The notes below the pieces were generated by a model. That model was not told the origin of the DNA. It ran no database searches and saw nothing but the letters and a program-made list of their open reading frames with translations. A stretch of 64,000 nt of DNA, taken from positions 86,429,421 to 86,493,420 of the forward strand of contig CM036158.1 of NCBI GenBank assembly GCA_020631735.1, given 5' to 3'. Of the stretch, positions 9,818-20,303 are shown in pieces; the first letter of the stretch is position 1, and each line of letters opens with the position of its first letter. The DNA comes from Saccharum officinarum (Eukaryota > Streptophyta > Magnoliopsida > Poales > Poaceae). The translations under genes were made by a program, and so were the position numbers.

Positions 9818-10461
9818 CATGGCACCCTCAACGACCAGATCAAGTGGCTCATGCAGTGCAAGCCGCTCGCTGAGCCCGAGGTAACGCCTTTTCCGTCGCC
9901 CTCTCCTCGGTTTGAGGTGCCTTTTCACCAGATCTGGCAGAATTGCAGTGTGGGGGATGGGTCTCGGGGGAGATCGGGTCTCCGGCCGCGTTCCGATGCT
10001 GGTTGGCGTGGAAATGGCGCTGGTGGCGTTTGATTTGCTCGGACGGGTGCTAGGCCTGGGCGGTTGCGAGTTGAGGATGTGGTTGTGATCTGAGCGGGAC
10101 CCTACTTTTTTAAGCTGAAGAAACTTAACAAAAAAAAGATTTTTAGCCCCCCCTCTGGCATTTCTAACGTTGAATTAATTTCTCTGCTTCAACCGAAAGC
10201 AATTATGTCTTCTCATTTCACCATGATCTTTGGTAGCCACATTATGTTTTCTCCCTCGATTTTATACTAATGCTAAGGGGGCCTAGAACTGCTCCAAGGA
10301 TGTTAAAGTCCCACCGTCTGATTAATGGATCTGTAGAATTAATATCCACAATTGATTTGCTCTGCTGGGCAGGGAGGTTCTGATCCAGTGCAATTTATGG
10401 TACAGGTCTGAGCTCTTTGTGAGAAGGCAAAAGAGATTCTGATGGAGGAAGCAATGTTCAG
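9818..10461 (+). pseudogene. Captured fragment of a PP2A catalytic subunit gene (exons 1-2)
   Basis: Exon 1 (about 9818-9880) encodes HGTLNDQIKWLMQCKPLAEP and stops at a GT donor (GAG|GTAACG). Exon 2 (10406-10461, preceded by an AG acceptor) encodes ALCEKAKEILMEE. These are consecutive parts of the PP2A catalytic subunit N-terminus (family form HGxLDxQIxxLMQCKPLxExEVRALCEKAKEILMEESNVQ). The Arg codon before ALCEK has become TGA, and one base is missing in the EES codons, so the fragment is dead. Metal-binding phosphatase motifs (GDIHGQ and later) are absent. The intron retained between the pieces shows that it was copied as DNA. Confidence 0.85.
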
Positions 10462-10984
10462 GTTCGCTGTTTTGATTGCTTTGGCTTAAGAACAAGAGCC
10501 CTGGAATATGGTGTCCAGCTTATGTATCTATTTCTTTCAAGAGCTGTGCTGGCTTGCGAGCATAGTGAAAGAAAATATGTTTCTTAACCTGTATCTGCAT
10601 TTGTCCCAAGCCTCTTTTTTCTTGGGAATCCTATAGAGAACTTTGAGTTTTCTCACTTAGTGCAAATTTGTTGGATCAGAAGATTTACTTTGATACAATG
10701 CCATTTACAGGCTAAACTAGATAGGATTATTCCGTAACGTAATTTAATTTTCATTTTTTGGATTTTGTACCATCTTTCTCTAACTTGTTGGAGCTACTGC
10801 CCTTGCAGATGTAATATGTTTATTCAATATGAAAACATGGTCGATGATATTTCTATTTGATGGTACCTGTGAGCCTATGGATTCAGCTAATTGAATATAT
10901 AATGGATCGGCTTGTGGGTTCAATAAGATGGCCAGATGCACAAGGAAATATTGGGAAAAACTAAAATTTCAGTGCTCAGTTTAG

Positions 10985-11275
10985 TGCTTTGACAGACCTC
11001 AATTAGCTAAGTACTTCAAACATGAGAATCTTGTCAAGGTATTTCATGGTCGGAATGGCATGCTTGAGGACCTTCTCACAATTGTTTGTGCACTCATGCA
11101 GTTCAGTGGATCTGGAAGGGACCATTTGTGGTGATTGTTATTGAGCTACTACCAGGGATATCACTGAAAAATTATCTGAACATCATTTGGCATAGCCAAC
11201 TAGATACACACATACGCAGAGGCTTGAAACCCGGTAAAGATGCTCTTTTGGCATTGTATATTGTGAATCTGTGAT
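10985..11275 (+). pseudogene. Captured fragment of a Raf-like Ser/Thr protein kinase (STY/HT1 type)
   Basis: The first piece, ending at a GT donor near 11038, encodes FKHENLVK. The second, starting near 11101 after CAG, encodes PFVVIVIELLPGISLKNYLN followed by SQLDTHI. This matches the αC to hinge region of plant Raf-like kinases (form KHENLVKFIGACKxPLMVIVTELLPGMSLxxYLxSIRPxQLD). The catalytic loop and activation segment are missing. Orientation matches the PP2A and RopGEF fragments. Assignment rests on recognising the conserved ELLPGxSLxxYL string. Confidence 0.75.
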
Positions 11276-11463
11276 CCTTAGCACGCAGATAAGTTTCTTT
11301 TATGTTGGCAAAACAAAAATTCCGTTGCATAGCATGCTGATATTTGGTTTCCTGATGCAATTGCGTTGCATAGACTGATATTTGGTTTCCTGTTGCAGCT
11401 TTCCTTAGATCTCTGTATTTCATTTGTGTGTATTTTTTTAATGCCAAATTATTTCTGTTTGCA

Positions 11464-11577
11464 GCTTGAGTAAATGGCAGCCTAGACTCCATGCGCCAGA
11501 GATCAACATGATGGAGCGCTTCGCGAAGCTTTTGCTCGGCGAGGACAGCAGTCACAAGGGTGTCTGCATTCATATTC
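11464..11577 (+). pseudogene. Captured fragment of a RopGEF gene (PRONE domain)
   Basis: An exon-like block after TTTGCAG and before GTAAGT encodes SKWQPRLHAPEINMMERFA then KLLLGEDSSHKGVC. The string MMKERFAKLLLGEDMSGxxKGVC is the highly conserved opening of the PRONE catalytic domain of plant RopGEFs, which activate Rho-type GTPases. The remainder of the domain is absent. The residues after KGVC (IHIR) do not fit the family. Confidence 0.85.
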
Positions 11578-12318
11578 GTAAGTTCCACTGATATGTTGCG
11601 TTAAATTATGAGTAGATTTGGGGCAAATTTCAAAGAAAGTGAGGCCGCCATTAACAGATCAAGTAAGATTTTTTATGCAAACCTGCAGTAGCTTATTGTA
11701 TTTGTATTCAAAAGTTCCGGTTGCATTAAAGTATGAGTAGATTTGGGCCAAATTTTGAGAAATGTTAGGAGAGACCTGGACAAAATGTAATTGTTACACG
11801 GGACCAATTTATAATGGGGTGCACGATTGAAAAATCTTCAGAAGCTTAAGCTTTGGAATTCTGTTTTCTAGGAATTGCACCCTTTTTTAAAAAAAATCAA
11901 CGAAGATATAGATACAAATATTTGTTCGGTTACCAACCGGAATTCTGCATTGCAGGTAGCCGGGCTCTGCGGGTAGCGCGGCCACAGGACGAGATGCTGG
12001 AGAGCACGTGCGGAGCAAAATCTGAAGCATCGCTGAGGTTACAGGCTTATGTAAATTGTCGGTGTTTGCCAAACTATTTTTGTTATAGGTTAAAAATTAG
12101 AAAGTTGTGTATGTATCCACTATATTCTGATATCATTGTTGTCATGTAAGTAATCTTTATATGATATTAGGTTGTCAAGAGAATCATGTTTTTTATTCTA
12201 ATATTATAATATGTGGCTGCTGATTTTTTTTTTCAAAATCACCAATGCATTGATACTATTTTGGTTGTTTAACTTGTGTTGACTTAAATGTCACCGTAGC
12301 GTTAGCACGAGTAATATA
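11578..12318. other. 3' part of the Helitron candidate, one more possible captured exon
   Basis: AT-rich. A short GC-rich block at about 11955-12047 sits between CATTGCAG and a possible donor. It reads RVARPQDEMLESTCGAKSEA in one frame, which I cannot assign. The rest is non-coding. Confidence 0.35.
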
Positions 12319-12324
12319 CTAGCT

Positions 12325-12357
12325 ACAGGAAGTGGATGAGCGAATTAGTATTCTGTA
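12325..12357. repeat. Right copy of the ~33-bp direct repeat
   Basis: Identical to 8948-8980 (ACAGGAAGTGGATGAGCGAA through TTCTGTA). It begins three bases after the Helitron CTAG. Confidence 0.9.
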
Positions 12358-12582
12358 CGTATATACTCGACCCACCGTCTCCAGATCCGCTTTCGACGCT
12401 AATTATGCGGACACCTGACTGTATGCTGATTTTGAATTCACGTATATACGCATACTGCACGTACCGACGCTAGGTACAAACGGGTCAAGTTTTCTTAACC
12501 CGTCAGCTCCGCTAACTGGCCAGCCAGCCTCTCGTGTGTGCCCAGGAGGAGGGAGTAACTACTCTAGAGAAAAAAAAAATTA

Positions 12583-12701
<119 letters not shown>

Positions 12702-12949
12702 TGCGTACCCTGGACTCCTGGAGACGCTGTAAGCCTGTGACTGTGAGGCGCAAACCATCGCTGCCCACCAGTCGGATAATCCGTCCGCCGAGACCCCCCC
12801 ATCTCCTGTTTATTTTTTTATTTCATAGTGTTTAATTTGGCCCAAGATGGCTCAGTCGGCAGCACGAGTGCGCGGCCCATCTACTGCCCCGCAGCGCCGT
12901 GGCCACGACTCGCGGCTCGCGGCTCGTAGCAGGCAGGAACGTTACGTAG

Positions 12950-13400
12950 CTTTCTCTTTTTTTCTTTTTCATTTGACATCGTTTGCTTTCTATTTTTTTT
13001 CCCTTTTTTCACTGATCTTTACTACATTTTAATTTTGTTATGTTCTCTTTCCTTATTTTATCATTCATTCTTAGTAATTATTTCTTATATTCTATTTTTT
13101 CTTTCTGTTTTATTTTTTAATTCTTCTTTTATTCCATTTTTTATTTCTCTTTTATTTTCTACTTTCAGTAGATTTTTTATTTTCATTCTTTTTTACGTAT
13201 TTACTTCTTATCTATATTTCATTCGAATTAATAAATATTTATTTTTTTTCAATTCTTGTTTTATTTCTATTCTCTGATATTTCATGAGATGTATATGATT
13301 TTCTTCCTTTTCTTTTTTATTTCTTTTCTTTCTATTTTCTGTTCCTTGTGGTGTTTTTATTTTATTTTATTTATTCATTTTATATAACTAATTCATTTAG
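12950..13400. repeat. T-rich low-complexity tract
   Basis: About 450 bases dominated by TTTTAT, TTTCTT and TTATTT words, with very few G. No gene. Confidence 0.85.
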
Positions 13401-13424
13401 TTATTTATTTTATTCATTTTCAGG

Positions 13425-13615
13425 ATGTTGTATGATGTATTTTTTGTGATATTCATGTAGTACACCTATTATGTTCTATGATTTATTTTTGCGATGTTCA
13501 TGTAGTATATGTGTGATGTTCTATGATGTTTTTTACGATGTTCAGGTACTATATATATGTGGTGTTCTACGATATATTTTCTGATGTTCAGATAGTATAC
13601 ATGTGATGTTTTGAC
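13425..13615. repeat. Four-copy tandem repeat with GATGTTC core
   Basis: Units of about 45-58 bases contain GATGTTCATGTAGTA or variants (GATATTCATGTAGTACAC, GATGTTCAGGTACTATAT, GATGTTCAGATAGTATAC). Each is followed by (A)TGTGATGTTCTATGAT-like sequence. The minus-strand open frame across it (YIVEHHIYIVPEHRKKHHRT) is a by-product of the repeat. Confidence 0.8.
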
Positions 13616-14512
13616 TCCTGGATTGTATGGCAAATGTGATCGCGGGGCCAAGGTCGCCGAGCGGCGAACCCTTTGCTCTAGACGGTTTGGTTTCTTTATT
13701 TTCTTTCTTTGGTCCACTACAGCCCACTACCCGTACTACAAAGAATTTAGCCCACTAATGAGTCATGTTCGTTCAGTAACTATAATAGCCCATCAACTCG
13801 TGCTTTAGCCCAACCTAAAATCATAAAAATTTCATAGTTGGTAAATAAGTATACACAATTAGTCAAAATTAATTATTATCTTTACTCTATCTATTTGTTG
13901 ATTTCCTAACACAATACGTATTTATATGGTTTGTAACCTCTATAAAGTTGTCATAAACTTACCAATGACTATATGTGTTTTCATCCTTTGCATTGCAGCT
14001 CTCTAGGGGTTTTAATACGTTTTAGTTGAAAATATAGTTTAAGTTATATCAACTCTTGTTGCGTCCCTTTTTAACATCGTCATGAATCTATATTCTGGTT
14101 CTCAAAATTTAATCTTACTGTATTTTTTGTACAAATTCTTTCTTTTATATCATATAAAAAATGGATTGCAGGTCCTAGACTCCGCTCCTAGTAACTACAA
14201 TGGCATAAATATATAGCCGTTTAGCCTGCAACAAGACACTCAAGATGTTTAATTTTATCTAGTTATGTATTTGGACACACACTTATCTAGATGTATGTCC
14301 TGGGATACATTTACTTTAGGATGGAGTATTGCATTTTATTTTTGCTGAGCAGGGTTTTTTTTTGGCCGCCTTTCACGTTTTCAGTGGGATGAATAGTACC
14401 AACGGTTACTGTCACTCTTTTTCAAAAAAATATATAAAGACGGAAAGAAGATAGTTGCTATCTGGAAAAAGGTATTTTGTTTTATTTTAAATGTGCAGGA
14501 GGATCAATGCTG
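13616..14512. other. No recognised gene
   Basis: AT-rich sequence with no domain, RNA gene or clear element end that I can identify. Confidence 0.4.
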
Positions 14513-14757
14513 AGCCTGTTTAGTTTGAAAAAAGCAAACCCAAAAAGCGTTACAGTACATGTCGCATCAAATCTTACGACATATGCATGTAGTACTAAAT
14601 ATAGGCAAAAGAAAAAACTAATTACACAGTTTGGTTGTAAATCACGAGACAAATTTTTTGAGCCTAATTAGTCCATAATTGAACACAAATTGCCAAATAA
14701 AATGAAAAATACTACAGTAGCCGAACCTAAACTTTTTCAACAACTAATCAAGCCCGC
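14513..14757. mobile_element. MITE of the GTTTAGTT family (copy 3)
   Basis: Left end GAGCCTGTTTAGTTTG. Internal blocks AGCGTTACAGTACATGTCGC, GTAGTACTAAATATAGGCAA and GAGCCTAATTAGTCCATAAT. The right end is degenerate (CAACTAATCAAGCCCGCTG). Nearly the same subfamily as the copy at 28124. Confidence 0.7.
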
Positions 14758-14860
14758 TGTTATTATTGGGCGGTGCAGTGCTCAGAGCACAGAGACAGAA
14801 TACTGTACTCCGGGATAGTGGACAGAATGAAACTGACATCAAATCAGTTTTGGAATCTTT

Positions 14861-15066
14861 GGGTGTGTTTAGTTCCGTGAAAAGGTGTAAAAAAAATACG
14901 GTAGCATGTTTTGGTTTTATTTAGTAAATAGTGTCCAACCGTTGACTAATTAGGTTTAAAACGTTCGTCTCACAATTAGTTTTTTATTTCATCTACATTT
15001 AGTACTCCATGCATGTATCGCAAGTTTGATGTGACGGGGAATCTTTTGTTTGCACAGTACTTTTTT
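14861..15066. mobile_element. MITE of the GTTTAGTT family (copy 4, opposite orientation, truncated)
   Basis: Left end GGGTGTGTTTAGTTCCGTG. The signature blocks appear in the opposite order and strand (TTGACTAATTAGGTTTAAAA, CATCTACATTTAGTACTCCA, TTTGATGTGACGGGGAATCT). The right side dissolves into a poly-T run at 15061-15075. Confidence 0.65.
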
Positions 15067-15149
15067 TTTTTTTTTGAAGTAAACACAACCATTGATGCAG
15101 AGCCATCAGCCATTAACGTTTAACAAGCCGGAGTTTAGACAACCCGAAG

Positions 15150-15480
15150 TGGAGACTCTAAAATGCTCTAAAGCTTTAGAGTATAAATATAGAGTAAAAA
15201 TTACTGCACTGAGTACTTTAAAACGATACTCTATCTTTTTTCTCACTCTATATTTAGATTAATATAGTGCTTACTCTATACTCTATAGTGACAGGCCCCA
15301 CTAGCTAAACAAAGGGAAAAATATTATAACTCACAAACCAAAAATCCAAATTAAATTTCGATTGCACCATTAAATTCGTCTTAATAAATCCTTCAAAACT
15401 AGATCACACATGAATATATTTAGATAAAGTGACAAGTGAGTCCCACAGTGAATAAAGTGGATAGAGGATGATATAGAGGA
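15150..15480. mobile_element. Possible MITE rich in TCTATACTCTATA / TAGAGTATAAATA
   Basis: Contains internal inverted words (CTTTAGAGTATAAATATAGA against ATATTTAGATTAATATAGTG and ACTCTATACTCTATAGTG). No clean ends or target duplication were found. Confidence 0.3.
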
Positions 15481-15507
15481 TGGATGGGTGCGAGAGAATT
15501 GAGTATA

Positions 15508-15772
15508 GGCCTTGTTTAGTTCACCGATTCGGTGAACAAAATACTGTGCCGAATCATTGTTCCTTTTTTGTTTTTATTTGATAATAATTGTCCAAACATT
15601 GATTAATTAGTATCAAAATGTTTATCTCACAAAGTACAACAAAACTGTGTGATTAGTTTTTGATTTCATCTACATTTAGTACTCCATGCATGTACCGATA
15701 TTTTGATGTGATGAGGAATCTTCTTTTTGCATAGTGGAATTTGAGGTGAATTTAAGGGAACTAAATAAGGCC
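15508..15772. mobile_element. MITE of the GTTTAGTT family (copy 5), intact ends and 3-bp TSD
   Basis: Starts GGCCTTGTTTAGTTCACCG and ends GGGAACTAAATAAGGCC. ATA lies on both sides, which would be a 3-bp target duplication and supports a Harbinger-type origin. Confidence 0.8.
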
Positions 15773-16043
15773 ATAAAGGAGAGAATCTTGCTAACTAGGA
15801 CATATAGAGGACGAATACAGAGGTCCATGAGTGCGGGTGATCGTGCTTGCTTGGCAGAACAGAACACAATGTAGTGGCGTACTAGTAGCAAGTACTAGTG
15901 TTCACAATCTAGCTAGGGATCCCTTCGCTTTGCTTTCTTTCCAATCTTGTTTGCATGCAAAGGTAGTAAGTTACTGTAGCTGTACTAAAAACCAAGAGGA
16001 GAAGATGAAAGCGAGATGGAATGTGAGGGAAATTAAAAAGAAA
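15773..16043. other. Spacer between two MITEs
   Basis: No gene or element recognised. Confidence 0.4.
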
Positions 16044-16293
16044 GGGTCTGTTTAGTTCCCAAAAATTTTCTCAAAAAATTTCAGATTTTCAGTCACATCA
16101 ATCTTTGGATACATGCATGAGTATTAAATGTAGATAAAAATAAAACTAATTATACAGTTTAGTTGTAAATCACGAGACGAATTTTTTAAGCCTAGTTAGT
16201 CCATGATTGGACACTAATTATCAAATAATAACGAAAATACTATAGTCTGCCATAGTGATTTTTTTGCAAAATTTTTTACGAACTAAACAGGCC
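16044..16293. mobile_element. MITE of the GTTTAGTT family (copy 6)
   Basis: Left end GGGTCTGTTTAGTTCCC and right end ACGAACTAAACAGGCCC form a 15-17 bp inverted repeat. Internal blocks as in copy 3. Confidence 0.8.
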
Positions 16294-16390
16294 CAAAGTG
16301 CAAAGCAAAGGAAAGCGGGGTAGCTGTTCTCAGCCTTGTCACTGCAGCTATGGCTACCAAGCTGGGAACCATGGCAGTCCGAGGGAAAAG

Positions 16391-16694
16391 TTCAAAATTC
16401 CAAAAGTATCACATTAAATGGTTGCGACACTTACATAGAGGATTAAATACAGACAAAATAAAAAACAAATTACACAGTTTACTTGTAAATTGTGAAACGA
16501 ATCTAATAAGCCTAATTAGGCCGTGATTAGACACTAAACTGCTACAGTAACATATGCTCTAATGTCAGATTAATTAGGCTCATTAGATTCGTCTCGCAGT
16601 TTACAGGCGAGTTCCGTAATTAGTTTTTTTTTGTAAAACCTCTTCCGACATCCAATGTGACAAAAAAAATTACACTAGTCAACTAAACACACCC
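16391..16694. mobile_element. MITE-derived foldback of the GTTTAGTT family (copy 7)
   Basis: The left half carries the forward blocks (CCTAATTAGGCCGTGATTAG). The right half carries the same in reverse (GATTAATTAGGCTCATTAGA, GTCTCGCAGTTTACAG). It ends CAACTAAACACACCC. It is therefore more palindromic than the other copies. Confidence 0.55.
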
Positions 16695-16718
16695 TCGAGC
16701 AACTTTGCATTCAAGGCT

Positions 16719-16726
16719 GCATTGCC
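16719..16726. repeat. Left target-site duplication of the MULE
   Basis: GCATTGCC, repeated at 24486-24493. With one more flanking base (T on the left, C on the right) it would be the expected 9 bp with one mismatch. Confidence 0.8.
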
Positions 16727-16963
16727 GATTTTTTTTTTTATTTTTAACACTTTTTAAAAACTATTTTTCACCGATTTTTTTTATATCTAACACTTTTGGC
16801 CGCTCCCCACGCGAGGGAGCGGCATTTGTACTTTGCCGCTCCCCACGTGGAGGAGCAGCAATGGTGATGATGTGGCACTGGACGCCACGTGGACTGGGGC
16901 TGCCGCTCCCCCCTGGAGGAGCGGCAAGGCTGCCGCTCCCCAGATCAGGGAGCGGCAAGCCCC
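16727..16963. repeat. Left terminal inverted repeat of the MULE
   Basis: Mirrors 24247-24485. The outer 60 bases are T-rich. The inner part is built of GGAGCGGCA / TGCCGCTCC words (for example GCCGCTCCCCACGCGAGGG, GCCGCTCCCCACGTGGAGG). Confidence 0.9.
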
Positions 16964-17033
16964 CCGCTGCGCTCCCGAATGCGTTTTTTTTCTTTGCTGT
17001 CGAACGAAAAGGGCCGGGCCCCCTCCCCCGCTG

Positions 17034-17077
17034 CTTGATCTGGGGAGCGGCAGCCTTGCCGCTCCCCAGATCAAGGA
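17034..17077. repeat. Perfect palindrome just inside the left TIR
   Basis: CTTGATCTGGGGAGCGGC, six bases, then GCCGCTCCCCAGATCAAG form an 18-bp stem with a short loop, using the same GGAGCGGC word as the TIR. Confidence 0.9.
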
Positions 17078-17784
17078 GCGACAGTGGGGGGCGCGGCCGT
17101 TTTGTTTCCACTGCAAACGACACAAACCATTCGGCCGCCTGTCTTCTCCCCGCGCCAGCGAGCAGCAGCCGCCCGTCGCCGCCCCCGCGCCAGCGAGCCA
17201 GCGCTCGGCCCCGCGTCCGCCCGTCCCCGCCCCCGCGCCGGCGCCCGGCGCCCGGCCAGAACTCCCCGCGTGCGCGCGCCACCCCCCCGACGTCGGCAGC
17301 CGGCCACCCTCCCCGCGCCATCCCCCATCGAGCGTGGGCGCCAGGGCCGCCCCCTCCCCGTGCAGCACCTCCCCCTCCGCGAGCAGCGCCGAGCCCCCTC
17401 CCCCGAGCACTTCGGCCTCGATAGCGCAACTGTTCCAAGGTAATTTCGTTTTTTTATTTTTATTTTTTGAATTTTTGATGTATTATAATTGTTAGTTAGA
17501 TTAGTTTGTTTAGTATTGTTATTATAAATAATTAGTTTAATTGTTTAGTTGGTATTATTAGTAAAGTTAGCATAGTTATTATAAATATTATAAATATTTA
17601 TTTTAGTTAGTATGATTAGTAAATTTAGTATATATTTTATAAATAGTTAGTATGTTTATTTTAGATTAGTGAAGTTAGTATAGGTGATATAAATAGTTAG
17701 TTTAGTTAGTATAGTGTAGTTAATAAATTTAGTATAGTTAGTTAGTTTGGACGATTTCAAGAAGTTTCGTCGAATGGTTTTCAG

Positions 17785-20262
17785 ATGGATTGTTGTGTCC
17801 GAGTTTATTTCGGAGGAATTGTTAGGAAGGAAGATGGTGAATTTGAGGATATGGAAGAGGAGTTAGAATGGTTCGATGAACCGCCGAGTTTCAATGACCT
17901 TTGTGTGCGTTTGAATGCAAAGTTTGGCGGTGATTTCATAATCAAGGGGAGATTTGACAGTGGGAAGACTCGGACAAAATATGTCCTGATGCCTTTGCGG
18001 GACCCTGCTCATTGGTCCCGCTACACTAGGGTCCTCGCAGGCTCGAACTCACCCATTGCTGAGGTGGTTGTGGAGAATGGGTACAGGTTGGGGATGATCA
18101 TCATGACGATGATGGAGGTGACGAAGGAGCAATTCCATTCACATCTAGTCAGTTGGATATGGATGGTTAGTTGACGCAGGAGCAGTTGCATTCACATCCA
18201 GTGGGTTGTATAAATAACGACTTTGATGTGAGGGAGTTCGAACGTGAAGAGCAGGAGCAGGCGGAAGAGAACTGGTTCGATCATGACGACCACCTTGACG
18301 ATGACGACGACGACGACGATGATGATAGAGCTGCCCATGCGACGTCGGTTGTTGCTACAACGTCCGATGTTTTAGTTTCGGTGCTTCATGGCATGCCGAC
18401 TCAGGGTAGGCTAGTCCATGATTTACCAGAGGGTGGTGCGCCATATTTTGATTCGTGGGGTAGGATCAGCGAAGCACAGCATTATGTTGCACCACCCCCT
18501 TACACAGAGGCAGAACTCATGCAACTGAGTCAGGGCGGTGTACCTTTAAGTGGTGGTCCGAACTACAGGGATGTCAGCATGGTACATATGGCAGTTTGTG
18601 ATACAGGTCTACAGATGTGTGCACAATCTCTGTATAACCATGAGCATGTAATCCTTCAGAAGGGCATGATATTCAATACAATGTCAGAGATGAAGCTCTT
18701 TCTTCAGGATTACGCTGTGTACCACCATAGGCCATACTTGGTGACTCATTCCGACAAGAACTTGAGGTACCACATTACCTGCAAAGCAGGTTATCCATGC
18801 CAGTGGAGGCTTACTGCAAGGAAGAAAGCGAGTGATGGCAAATGGAGGATAAGTAAATTGGTCCAACCCCATTTATGCTTGGATAACAAGGGTAAAGAAT
18901 ATCATCCGCAGCTCACTGCACGTTACCTTGGCCGTCGTATATTGGGCCTCGTTGACAAGGATAATGATGTCTCGGTGCCTTATTTACAGCAGTCCATATA
19001 TGAGCTTGTAAAGTATCATGTGAAGTATGGCAGGGCTTGGCGTGCAAAGCAAATTGCACTGGCGATCCGATGGGGTAGTTGGGAGGAGGCGTACAACCGA
19101 GTTCCCCGAACACTGTCTGCAATGAATTACTACAACCATGGCATGAAATAGTTTGTGGACACCGGTGGGATGTATTTGCAGAACTCGGGGAGGCATGTCC
19201 TACATCATGTTTTCTGGTCGTTTGCTCAGACGGAGCATGCTTTCCAGTTCTGTAGGCCAGTGGTCCTTGTTGATGACACTTTCTTGACGGGAAAGTACAG
19301 GGGCACTTTGATGATGGCTGCTGCGGTTGATCCGGACGACTAGATAGTACCAATGGCTTTTGCTTTGGCAGAGGGAGAGAACAATTCGTCATGGTCATGG
19401 TTCATGCGGCTTCTACGTACCCAAGTGATTGGGGCATCACGCACTGTATGCTTGATTTTGGATCAGCACGCTGGGATTCTCCACGCCGCTAGTGAAGATA
19501 TCGAAGGGTTCCCGTCTTTGGTGCATAGATGGTGCATGCGTCATTTTGCAACTAATTTCTGGCGGCGTCAGAGGAAGAAGGAGGTTAGTGACATGGTTAA
19601 GGCTCTATGTTGTGTGCGTACAGAGTACCAGTTCAAAGAGAAAATGAGAGAACTAGACAAAGTGCTGAACCAAGCCGCCAAGACTTAGTTACAGGACCAG
19701 ATGGAACATAAGGAAAAGTGGGCACTAGCATACGACGAGGGTGGATTCAGGTACGACATCATGACCACCAACTCGTCTGAGTCTTTCAACCGTGTGTTCA
19801 CTGGAGTGCGCTCGTTGCTAGTGTCTGGGATTGTTGAGTTCTCTTTCATGAAGTGCAATGAATATTTTGTGAAGAGGTGGGAGCTCGCACAGAGGAATAT
19901 AAGGGAGGCAGGGGTGTGGGGAAAGGCAGCCAGTAATTTTATTAAGGAGGGAGAGGAATTGGCCAAGCAACAGATTGGTGAGCCATACGGACCTCACAGA
20001 CATATCTACAGTGTACGGGGGTTGGGTGGCACAAGTATGGGCGGGGAGCGTTACTGTGGCAGGAACTACCGTGTCGATTTAGACAAAGTTGAGTGCAGTT
20101 GTAACGTCCCTCAGATCATGCATGCCCCTTGCTCTCACATGATCACGGCCTGTAGGATGCGTGGATATAACTACTTGGCTTTGCCATATATGTCTCCTTT
20201 GTACCTCGAGATGACAGTGACCCTCGAGGATGTGAAGGCAATACTTTCCACCTTCCTTACGG
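17785..20262 (+). pseudogene. mudrA-like: mudrA-type MULE transposase, pseudogene
   Basis: The frame begins with ATG after a TTTTCAG acceptor. In order: an N-terminal domain (FNDLCVRLNAKFGGDFIIKG), an Asp/Glu-rich linker (DDHLDDDDDDDD at about 18290), then the MuDR DNA-binding region (GMIFNTMSEMKLFLQDYAVY; ITCKAGYPCQWRLTARK). The MULE DDE transposase domain follows (VVLVDDTFLTGKYRGTLMMA about 19262-19321; LDQHAGILHAA; VHRWCMRHFATNF), then a SWIM zinc finger (CSCNVPQIMHAPCSH) at about 20089. Frame shifts near 18095 and 18175 and TAG stops at 19149, 19341 and 19686 break it. The expected tail after YMSPLYL is missing. The sequence passes directly into the PMD gene. Confidence 0.9.
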
Positions 20263-20303
20263 CGAGATGACAGTGACCCTCGAGGATGTGAAGGCAATAC
20301 TTT
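20207..20303. repeat. 41-bp direct repeat at the mudrA/PMD junction
   Basis: CGAGATGACAGTGACCCTCG... occurs at 20207-20247 and again at 20263-20303, 56 bases apart. It encodes EMTVTLEDVKAIL twice. The first copy is fused to the end of mudrA. The second continues into the PMD. Confidence 0.95.

Larger units (their letters stand above)
9060..12322 (+). mobile_element. Candidate non-autonomous Helitron carrying fragments of several genes
   Basis: The 5' end TCTCTACTATAATGG starts with TC after an A, as grass Helitrons do. The 3' end reads CGTAGCGTTAGCACG (a CGT-GC / GC-ACG hairpin), a nine-base spacer, then CTAG at 12319-12322. A 3' hairpin followed within about ten bases by CTRR is the Helitron signature. 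The base after CTAG is C, not the expected T. Inside are pieces of at least three unrelated genes, all on the plus strand and with introns retained, as reported for maize gene-capturing Helitrons. No Rep/helicase is present. Confidence 0.65.

Noticed and set aside
16705..17495. Long overlapping Pro/Arg/Ala-rich ORFs on both strands
   Set aside because: They come from the GC-rich TIR and leader of the MULE. All six frames are open and none has a domain.
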